47,376 nt of DNA from a virus. Below, piece by piece: positions 42,543 to 47,376 of the stretch. The stretch covers positions 1 to 47,376 of the IMG/VR virus record IMGVR_UViG_3300036863_000153; one strand, given 5' to 3'. The notes beneath the pieces are model-generated. The model saw nothing but the letters and a program-made list of their open reading frames with translations. It made no database searches and was not told the DNA's origin. How positions within the stretch are numbered: position 1 is the stretch's first letter; each line of letters opens with the position of its first letter. Made by a program: the position numbers and the translations under genes.

Positions 42543-43247
42543 TCAGCCCCCCTCGCCCTCAGGCTCGACCAGTTCCGCCTCGGCCGCTGGAGCGTGGGCT
42601 TCGTCCCCATACAGGAGCTTGTCCGTCAGCTGGGTCAGCTTCTCCAAGGCCCCCACCCCCAGCCCGCCCCCGCCCTGGCCGCTGGAGTTTTGGTTGTTTT
42701 GTTGAATAATCAGGCCTTGGCCCTTGGGGAGCATCCGCCCCATGTCCAGGGCGAGCTCCTGGTGCTCGAGGCGCGGCTGATAGAGCAGCTGCCCGGTGCC
42801 GCGGCAGGTCTCGCAGGGGCCGGGGCCAGGGTTGGGCACCTGGGGTGTGGGGTCAGGGGTGAGCGTGCCCGTCCCCGCGCAGTCACCACAGGCCCCCTCG
42901 TAGGGCGCGGCCTTCTTCATCACATCCGCCACGACCGCCGGGAGCCGCGCCGCCACCACCTGGGCCGAGAGCACCCGCCCGCGCAGGTGCGCCGCCCGCT
43001 CGATCTCCTGCAGCAGCTGCCCGGGGAGGATGTTCCCCTTGGCGCAGATCTCGGCGAGGGTCCAGCGTGCATGGTCGGGGTCGCCCAGCAGCCCGAGGAT
43101 ATAGGCGAGATCGGGCGTGAGCGGGGCGAGGCTGAGGTACCCCACCAGCCGCCGCCGGCCGCCGAGATCGTGCTCGAGGGTGGTGAGCTCCTCCACCACG
43201 GTCGGGGTGAAGACCTTCGTCGGGCGGGTGAGGGCGCCTTTACCCAT
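42543..43247 (-). CDS. Putative small terminase subunit with a CxxCxGTG zinc site
   Basis: A 234-residue protein immediately upstream of the terminase ATPase, the usual place for the small subunit. Helices at about 20-110 (WTLAEICAKGNILPGQLLQE) could form the DNA-binding part. Residues 120-155 carry CGDCAGTGTL and CETCRGTGQL, two DnaJ-type CxxCxGxG zinc motifs, which are unusual in terminase small subunits. The C-terminus is Gln/Asn/Gly-rich (QNNQNSSGQGGGG), then a helix and an acidic tail. DNA recognition for packaging is the likely role, but it rests on position. Confidence 0.6.
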   Translation of the reverse strand: MGKGALTRPTKVFTPTVVEELTTLEHDLGGRRRLVGYLSLAPLTPDLAYILGLLGDPDHARWTLAEICAKGNILPGQLLQEIERAAHLRGRVLSAQVVAARLPAVVADVMKKAAPYEGACGDCAGTGTLTPDPTPQVPNPGPGPCETCRGTGQLLYQPRLEHQELALDMGRMLPKGQGLIIQQNNQNSSGQGGGGLGVGALEKLTQLTDKLLYGDEAHAPAAEAELVEPEGEGG

Positions 43248-43536
43248 GCGCTCCCGCGGTCGAACGGTCCCGCAGGACGGTCAGGACGGGCGGGGTGGTC
43301 AAGAGGTGCGGCTCCAGCCGACCCAGGTACTCCAGGGCGATCCGGTTGAGATCACCGATGGTCAGGGCCCCGATGGTCGAGGGCACCCCGTACATCCCCG
43401 GGTACCTCGCCGGGATGGGCAGCCGCTGGAGCCGATAGGGGGCCAGCCCGGCCAGCGGGACCGCGCCCAGGAGGGTGAGGAACCCTCGCCGGCTGAGCAC
43501 CGCTGGAGCCCTGAGGACCGCTGGAGCCCCGCGCAT
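43240..43536 (-). CDS. Small protein with a twin-arginine-like N-terminus
   Basis: A 98-residue protein from ATG 43536, which overlaps the upstream stop as TGATG and follows GGGAGGGG; a GTG at 43545 is too close to that site. Residues 15-33 read SRRGFLTLLGAVPLAGLAP, which fits a Tat signal (S-R-R-x-F-L, then a hydrophobic run). Before it lie two copies of (G/R)APAVL produced by an 18-bp tandem repeat. The remainder (YGVPSTIGALTIGDLNRIAL) is helical. A chance basic-hydrophobic pattern is possible. The gene overlaps the putative small terminase start by 8 bp. Confidence 0.6.
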   Translation of the reverse strand: MRGAPAVLRAPAVLSRRGFLTLLGAVPLAGLAPYRLQRLPIPARYPGMYGVPSTIGALTIGDLNRIALEYLGRLEPHLLTTPPVLTVLRDRSTAGAHG

Positions 43537-43901
43537 CAGTGCCACCCCTCCCGCTGCCCCTGCTCCAGCCGCGACAGCCGCCGCGGATCATCGGGTTCGG
43601 CGTGCAGGCGCTCGTACTCGGCCAGGATCTGATCCTCGCTGGGCAGCTGCCCCAGGCTCCGGGTGAGGGTGAGTTCGATCTCGGCCATCTCGGCCGCCAG
43701 CTCGGTGTCCACCGTGGTGACCACCAGGCCCGGATCGGCCGCGGTCGCCTCGGTCTGGGTCCAGCCCTGTGCCGCCAGCTCCTGCGCCTTCAAGTCGTTG
43801 GCCCGCTCGAGTGCTGCGGCAATCCGCCCCAGCTGCTTGAGGAGGATCCCCCCCGCCTGCCATTTGCGCAACCCCCGCCGCACCGCACCGCCCCAGCCCA
43901 T
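43536..43901 (-). CDS. Small helical protein of unknown function
   Basis: A 121-residue, charged helical protein (LLKQLGRIAAALERANDLKA, ELAAEMAEIELTLTRSLGQL). It starts with a glycine/tryptophan and basic segment (MGWGGAVRRGLRKWQAGG). Coiled-coil character is likely. It is the second gene of the late operon and could be a regulator or virion assembly factor. No family recognised. Confidence 0.6.
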   Translation of the reverse strand: MGWGGAVRRGLRKWQAGGILLKQLGRIAAALERANDLKAQELAAQGWTQTEATAADPGLVVTTVDTELAAEMAEIELTLTRSLGQLPSEDQILAEYERLHAEPDDPRRLSRLEQGQREGWH

Positions 43902-43904
43902 CCC

Positions 43905-44102
43905 CTACTCCTCCGGTAGCGGTCCGTCTGCCAGGCAGGGACGCCCGACAATCTCCCCGCGTGTCCTCGGGTACCGCGCCGAGGCCCCCTGGCACAGTGG
44001 CGTGTCATCGTCGCAGTGCTGCCAGCCCTTCTGCACCCGTGCGTCTCCGTGCTGATGGACCTCGCGGCGACACTGACTACAGACCACCAACCCCGTGCTC
44101 AC
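43905..44102 (-). CDS. Small zinc-binding protein, first gene of the late operon
   Basis: A 65-residue protein from GTG 44102. VCSQCRREVHQHGDARVQKG followed by WQHCDDDTPLC gives Cys and His ligands in two clusters (CxxC... HxHGD..., HC...C), like a zinc ribbon or degenerate HNH fold. HNH catalysis is not shown. Being nearest to the candidate late promoter (44142-44172) it may be a transcription regulator, which is inference. Confidence 0.6.
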   Translation of the reverse strand: MSTGLVVCSQCRREVHQHGDARVQKGWQHCDDDTPLCQGASARYPRTRGEIVGRPCLADGPLPEE

Positions 44103-44141
44103 CCGCGTGTCCCCCTTGCGCTGCCCGGCCGTGGGCCCTCC

Positions 44142-44172
44142 ATCCTAGGTCACCTGAGCCGCGCCCTGTCAA
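44142..44172 (-). promoter_or_regulatory. Candidate late promoter (minus strand)
   Basis: On the minus strand, TTGACA (44172-44167) is followed after 19 bases by TAGGAT (44147-44142), which fits a TAnnnT-type -10 element. Initiation would be expected some 30-40 bases upstream of the GTG at 44102. The word CTGTCAAG, which includes the -35, recurs near the plus-strand promoter, so it may also be an operator. No start-site evidence is available. Confidence 0.4.
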
Positions 44173-44206
44173 GGGTCCCCGGAGGCGCCAGCGGCCCCCT
44201 GGGCGA

Positions 44207-44222
44207 TGTTTCACGTGAAACC
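44207..44222. promoter_or_regulatory. parS-like partition site
   Basis: TGTTTCACGTGAAACC, with the perfect 14-bp palindrome GTTTCACGTGAAAC at 44208-44221. The canonical ParB binding site of bacterial chromosomes is TGTTTCACGTGAAACA, so 15 of 16 positions agree. The 16-bp A/T-rich palindrome stands out in GC-rich non-coding DNA. It overlaps no credible gene; the frame starting at its ATG gives only about 13 codons. A phage copy could recruit host ParB, or serve a phage partition or replication protein encoded outside this window. Confidence 0.85.
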
Positions 44223-44246
44223 CTCGCGCGCCCCTTCCCCCACCTG

Positions 44247-44355
44247 ACCCCCTCCGCTGGGGCCTCCCGGGGCCTCCTCCGGCCCCCCTGTGGCCCTCCC
44301 CTCCCTCCTCAGCCGCTGGAGCTTGGGTCGCCGAAGTCCTGTCAGCGGAGGGGGT
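44247..44355. repeat. 13-bp perfect inverted repeat with 83-bp centre
   Basis: ACCCCCTCCGCTG (44247-44259) is the exact reverse complement of CAGCGGAGGGGGT (44343-44355). The arms lie 25 bp to the right of the parS-like site and include an 83-bp spacer that contains a CCGCTGGAGC repeat. Arms this far apart could be protein sites or form a stem in single-stranded DNA. Chance in GC-rich sequence is possible but 13 of 13 is notable. Confidence 0.6.
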
Positions 44356-44438
44356 TAGGGGCTCGAGCGGACCCTCGCCAGGGGGCGTGCGGGGGGCCGA
44401 GGGGGCCTCTAGGGGGCGCGCGCGACACACCGACACCC

Positions 44439-44457
44439 ACACACACACACACACACA
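44439..44457. repeat. (AC)9 microsatellite
   Basis: Nine AC units plus A, flanked by looser CA-rich sequence (CACACCGACACCC) from about 44426. Simple dinucleotide tracts are unusual in dense phage DNA. The tract can adopt Z-form or slip, and may mark a replication or regulatory site. Sequencing or assembly length error is possible in such tracts. Confidence 0.8.
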
Positions 44458-44459
44458 AC

Positions 44460-44492
44460 GTTGGGGTAAAAAAGTTGGGGAAAAAGTTGGGG
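44460..44492. repeat. Three GTTGGGG / A-tract repeats
   Basis: GTTGGGG occurs at 44460, 44474 and 44486, separated by TAAAAAA and AAAAA, directly after the AC tract. Period is 14 then 12 bases. Alternating G-runs and A-tracts suggest an iteron-like or bent element; the A-runs are among the most A-rich DNA in the window. A link with origin melting is inference. Confidence 0.75.
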
Positions 44493-44816
44493 TCAGTCCC
44501 AGCGCGCACGGCGACCCCCCGGGGGGGATCCCGCGGACAATGCCCTGGGCGAGCTCGCGCGCGGCCAGGGGCGGAGCAGGCGCCTCGGGTGCGGACGGGT
44601 GGCCAGGGCCTAGCACAGGTTCAGGGTTGCGCGCGTACCAACTTGGGACACGCCCCACATTTTACAATCGCCGTAACCCCTAGATCCTGCACGCGGTTGC
44701 ACATGGCCCGTGGAGGCGATAGGCGCCCCGTACCGCAACGCCGCTCGCGCGCGGCTAGGCCAGCCAGGGCCACCCGGCGATCGGGGCTGTACAGGGAAAT
44801 CCGATCATCAGCAGAC

Positions 44817-44873
44817 TTGACCCGGTTGACAGGGTCGGATACAGGGGGCTTGACAGGTATGAGACGATAGGAT
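44817..44873 (+). promoter_or_regulatory. Candidate early promoter / operator cluster
   Basis: Three -35-like words lie here on the plus strand: TTGACC at 44817, TTGACA at 44826, TTGACA at 44850. Downstream TAGGAT (44868-44873) is a possible -10, but it is 12 bases from the nearest TTGACA, too close for a normal spacer, so the real pairing is unclear. Both TTGACAG words read as CTGTCAAC or CTGTCAAG on the other strand, matching the word in the late promoter, so they could be repressor sites. The ATG of the first early gene is 55 bases further right. Confidence 0.4.
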
Positions 44874-44927
44874 CCAGGGGTCGCGCGCTCACGTCGGCAG
44901 TCCGCACAGCCGCCCCCAGGAGGTAGC

Positions 44928-45143
44928 ATGACCACCCGCCCCGCTCCGCAGACGACAGCAGACCCGGCTCACCCCGCACACCCCCACCCGCCCGCCGACG
45001 ACGCGGCCCACTGCCCCGTGTGCGGCAAGGCCTACCAGCGCCCCAATGTCAACGCCGCCGACTATCGGGTTGATTACCTCGACCAGACCCAGACCGAGGG
45101 GCATATGTGCGCCCACTGTTGGAGGACACGCCCCGTCTGGTAA
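44928..45143 (+). CDS. Small zinc-binding early protein
   Basis: A 71-residue protein with strong ribosome site (CAGGAGGTAGC, 5-7 bases before ATG). The first 28 residues are His/Pro/Ala-rich (TTADPAHPAHPHPPADDA). CPVCGKAYQR and, 28 residues later, CAHCWRTRPVW give two CxxC pairs as in a zinc ribbon. As the first gene after the plus-side TTGACA cluster it is a plausible early regulator. No family recognised. Confidence 0.72.
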   Translation: MTTRPAPQTTADPAHPAHPHPPADDAAHCPVCGKAYQRPNVNAADYRVDYLDQTQTEGHMCAHCWRTRPVW

Positions 45144-45256
45144 GCACCAGCTCCATCGGGCCCAGGGTATTCCGGCAGCCCTGCCCGCCCGCACACAACG
45201 CCGGACCGATGCCCCAGGGAGCGCCAGGCGCCGCCCAGGGCCAGGAGACCGACCAA

Positions 45257-46429
45257 ATGAGCACCCTACTCAACCAGCAAGCCGCCAGCAGCCAGTACGC
45301 CTATCGCCCCAAGGATGAGCGGTTCTCGAGCCTCGCCGCCCTCGTCAGCGCCGCCGAGTACGACCGCGATCACTCAGTGGAGCGGACCTACAACCTCAGG
45401 GATCTGCGCGCGGTCGAAGTCCCGGCCGCCGACCTCGCCCCGAGCGCCCCAGGGACCGCGACCCCCCTTCGAACGACGATCCAGCTCGAATCGCCCAAGG
45501 GCCGCGCCGCCTTTACCCATTGGAGCTTTGGGCAGCTCGCGCGCACCATTGGTGCTCCAGCGGCCTACCTCCGCGACCTCCCGCCCGCCATCGCCGCCGA
45601 CGCCATCAACTACGGCCTACGGGACGCCGACCACACCGCCGGCAAACGGGCGAACCTGTTGGTACGCGCCAACGGCGGCACCCCCATCGTGCGCGCCGCC
45701 ACCTCCGACACCTACGGCCGGGTGTGGGACGCGGAGCTGTACAGCGTGCTGGGGCGGTACTTCGGGGATGGGGCCCGGAGCTCACAGGGCGAGTGGCAGA
45801 GCCCGCCCACCTGGTCAGGCGAGAACGCCGGCCAGTACCGAGGCGATCGGGACAGCTTCGTGATCAGGATCGACGGGGGCAGCATTGTGGGGGATCCGCG
45901 CGGGTTCTCAGGGGGCGGCAATGGACGGCTCAATCGGGGGATCCTCGTGCGCAACTCTGAAGTGGGCCACTGCTCGATCACCCTGGAGTGCATTCTCTTC
46001 GACTTCATCTGTGGCAATCACATCCTCTGGGGGGCCGTGATCGATCGCACCTTCCGCCGCCGCCACGTGGGCACCGAGATCACACAGAAGACCCTCAGCG
46101 AGATCCTGCAGATCGCCCGGAGGTACAACAGCCGGTCCGCCTCCGAGGACGAGGCGATCATCAAGACCCTCACCCAGCATGAAATCGCGCACACCAAGGA
46201 GGCCGTGATCGACGAACTCAAGAAGCTGGGCTACTCGGTCAAGCAGGCCACCGAGGCCTACGACACGTGCGAAGCCAAGGATCCCCAGCTGAACCCCCGT
46301 TCGTTCTGGGGGGTGATGGCCGGGACCACCCGCGCGAGCCAGGAGGCTGGGTACCAGGACGATCGCCTCGCGCTCGATCAGCTCGCGGCCGCGGTGCTCA
46401 AGAAGGGCCGCACGCTGGTGACGGTGTAG
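45257..46429 (+). CDS. DUF932 / phage-plasmid protein
   Basis: About 390 residues from ATG 45257, which follows AGGAGA; an upstream frame to 45107 overlaps the previous gene and is rejected. LESPKGRAAFTHWSFGQLAR, GDRDSFVIRIDGG, NSEVGHCSITLECILFDFIC and GNHILWGAV match the conserved segments of DUF932 (TIGR03299) proteins, common on plasmids and phages and of unknown function. The C-terminus is a long helical region (AHTKEAVIDELKKLGYSVKQ). A 113-base gap before it holds no gene. Confidence 0.85.
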   Translation: MSTLLNQQAASSQYAYRPKDERFSSLAALVSAAEYDRDHSVERTYNLRDLRAVEVPAADLAPSAPGTATPLRTTIQLESPKGRAAFTHWSFGQLARTIGAPAAYLRDLPPAIAADAINYGLRDADHTAGKRANLLVRANGGTPIVRAATSDTYGRVWDAELYSVLGRYFGDGARSSQGEWQSPPTWSGENAGQYRGDRDSFVIRIDGGSIVGDPRGFSGGGNGRLNRGILVRNSEVGHCSITLECILFDFICGNHILWGAVIDRTFRRRHVGTEITQKTLSEILQIARRYNSRSASEDEAIIKTLTQHEIAHTKEAVIDELKKLGYSVKQATEAYDTCEAKDPQLNPRSFWGVMAGTTRASQEAGYQDDRLALDQLAAAVLKKGRTLVTV

Positions 46430-46433
46430 CGCC

Positions 46434-46955
46434 ATGGGGATGGACGTCTACGGCAAAGCCCCAACCGCCCCCACGGGGGAGTACTTCCGGAACAATGTGT
46501 GGTGGTGGCGCCCGCTCGCGGCCTACGTGTGCGAGGGGGCCCCCGACATTACGAGCGCCTGCCAGTACTGGCAGTCCAACGACGGCGACGGCTTGAACGC
46601 CGCCGAGAGCCTCCGATTGGCGGACGCCTTAGAGGCCGAGATCACCAGCGGACGGTGTGCCGAGTACGCCGCCCGGCATGAAACCGCCCTCGCCTGTACA
46701 CCCAAGCCGGTCTGCCGCTGGTGCCAGGGGACGGGGGTACGTCGGGATCGGATCGCCCTCGAAGCCGGTCAGCACCTCCGACCGATCCCCACCGACGACC
46801 CCAGCCACCCCCGCGCCGGTCAAATTGGCTGGTGCAACGGCTGCGACGGCACCGGGCACGAGGAGGCCCCGGAAGCCATGTACCCGTTCAGCGTCGAAAA
46901 TGTGCAGGAGTTTGTTGTGTTCCTTCGCGCATCCGGGGGCTTCGCGATATGGTGA
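46434..46955 (+). CDS. Conserved phage/plasmid protein with two CxxCxGTG motifs
   Basis: A 173-residue protein. The start MGMDVYGKAP, then GEYFRNNVWWWRPLAAYVC, and the end FSVENVQEFVVFLRASGGFA are typical of a conserved hypothetical family in phages and plasmids. Residues about 93-100 (CRWCQGTGV) and about 133-141 (CNGCDGTGH) are DnaJ-like zinc-binding turns. Biochemical function is unknown. GTGA overlap with the next gene. Confidence 0.8.
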   Translation: MGMDVYGKAPTAPTGEYFRNNVWWWRPLAAYVCEGAPDITSACQYWQSNDGDGLNAAESLRLADALEAEITSGRCAEYAARHETALACTPKPVCRWCQGTGVRRDRIALEAGQHLRPIPTDDPSHPRAGQIGWCNGCDGTGHEEAPEAMYPFSVENVQEFVVFLRASGGFAIW

Positions 46956-47376
46956 CCCCGACGCCCCCGCCCACCCTGGACGGATGCGCCACCCTGCCCG
47001 AGTACGCCGCGCGCGTACTCGGGTACGCGCTCCGCTACGGCTGCCACACCCTCGACGGTGAGCAGCTCCGCCACGCCGACAGCGCGGCCCAGCTCGCCGC
47101 CTGCAGCCTGCCGGCGGACCTTGACCCCGATCAGGCCCGGTTCAATGACACCCTCCACACCCTACGACTGGAGATCCAGCGGGAGCAGCTCACACGCGCC
47201 GCACAGCTCGCCCGCCTTGCGGCCCAGCTCGCCGAGATGACCGAGCAGACCGACGACCCCCAGGATCTGGGCCACGATGCGCCCGAGGAGAGCGACACCG
47301 ACCGCGCCGCGAAGCTGCTTCGAGCTGCGCTGCTGCTGATCATGGGGCCGCTCGATCCCGGGACCGGCAACGGTGG
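46952..47376 (+). CDS. Helical protein of unknown function, cut by the right window edge
   Basis: GTG 46952 overlaps the previous stop (GTGA), and the frame is open for 141 codons to the end of the window. The protein begins MTPTPPPTLDGCATLPEYAA (GTG read as Met) and becomes helical and Ala/Leu/Gln-rich (AAQLARLAAQLAEMTEQTDD), then a short hydrophobic part (LLRAALLLIMGPLD). No family recognised. The 3' end is not in the window. Confidence 0.7.
   Translation, partial: MTPTPPPTLDGCATLPEYAARVLGYALRYGCHTLDGEQLRHADSAAQLAACSLPADLDPDQARFNDTLHTLRLEIQREQLTRAAQLARLAAQLAEMTEQTDDPQDLGHDAPEESDTDRAAKLLRAALLLIMGPLDPGTGNG

Larger units (their letters stand above)
44103..44927. other. 825-bp non-coding divergent control region
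   Basis: This stretch separates the minus-strand late operon from the plus-strand early genes. It contains, left to right, a candidate minus promoter, a parS-like palindrome, a 13-bp inverted repeat, an (AC)9 tract, three GTTGGGG/A-tract repeats, and TTGACA words that may form plus-strand promoters or operators. Long frames across it (for example minus 44077-44658) are low-complexity Pro/Gly/Arg sequence without ribosome sites. The region has A/T-rich islands in a GC-rich genome. Candidate roles are divergent transcription, partition and origin. Confidence 0.7.

Noticed and set aside
44439-44457. (AC)9 as a CRISPR-like or coding repeat
   Set aside because: Unit is 2 bases with no spacers and no gene; simple microsatellite.
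44077-44658. Long minus-strand open frame (about 193 codons) across the control region
   Set aside because: Pro/Gly/Arg low-complexity sequence, no ribosome site, includes the AC repeat as a Cys-Val run; it is a by-product of GC-rich DNA.
44850-44873. A normal sigma-70 promoter pairing TTGACA with TAGGAT for the early operon
   Set aside because: Spacer is only 12 bases; kept only as a low-confidence promoter/operator cluster.
1-47376. tRNA genes, CRISPR arrays, insertion sequences, integrase
   Set aside because: None could be recognised on reading either strand; not excluded by computation.
1-47376. Window as a complete circular genome
   Set aside because: Arms at both ends run in the same sense and would fit a circular map, but genes are cut at both edges and the join cannot be tested from this sequence.

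Overview
The window is a large, GC-rich piece (roughly two-thirds G+C by eye) of the genome of a tailed double-stranded DNA phage. Evidence for this is a portal protein, a major capsid protein, a scaffold-like protein, both halves of a large terminase, a tail nozzle/adaptor set, a giant 2021-residue putative ejection protein and a phage-type family A DNA polymerase, with very tight gene packing and many ATGA, GTGA or TGATG start/stop overlaps. The structural order portal - scaffold - capsid - adaptor - nozzle - acetyltransferase-like - small glycine-rich protein - mid-size protein - giant protein resembles T7-type short-tailed phages (genes 8 to 16). I see no integrase, RNA polymerase, tRNA gene, CRISPR array or insertion sequence. 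No lysis enzyme was recognised. The host cannot be named from the sequence; high G+C and one -10 element of TAnnnT type are only weak hints.

Layout. (1) 1-9270, plus strand: a replication, nucleotide and modification arm with a C-methyltransferase (cut by the left edge), a MazG-like protein, a Dam-like adenine methyltransferase, a DUF3310 protein, a GT2 glycosyltransferase, a NADAR (YbiA-like) protein, a uracil-DNA-glycosylase/exonuclease/PolA fusion, a second DPPY-type methyltransferase and several small unknowns. (2) 9267-44102, minus strand: one long late operon, read right to left: small zinc proteins, a putative small terminase, a terminase split into two chains, a beta-helix protein, portal, small proteins, scaffold, capsid, adaptor/decoration proteins, a lectin-like protein, nozzle, and ejection-type proteins, ending in a small membrane protein. 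The two arms converge with a 4-bp overlap at 9267-9270. (3) 44103-44927: an 825-bp non-coding divergent control region. (4) 44928-47376, plus strand: probable early genes (zinc protein, DUF932 protein, a conserved zinc protein, and a gene cut by the right edge).

The most striking feature is in the control region: a 16-bp site at 44207-44222 that matches the canonical bacterial chromosomal centromere sequence parS at 15 of 16 positions, including a perfect 14-bp palindrome. It lies beside a 13-bp inverted repeat, an (AC)9 tract, three GTTGGGG/A-tract repeats and several CTGTCAA(G/C) sites that look like promoter or operator elements. No ParA or ParB gene is visible here, so use of host ParB, or a ParB gene outside the window, are the obvious alternatives. 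Other unusual points are a terminase separated into ATPase and nuclease genes with a C2H2-like mini-protein between them, a capsid protein whose N-terminus reads like a secretion signal, a small protein with a twin-arginine motif next to the terminase, a frame-disrupted small gene, a tandem duplicated small gene, and a same-strand family of CCGCTGGAGC repeats clustered around the packaging genes.
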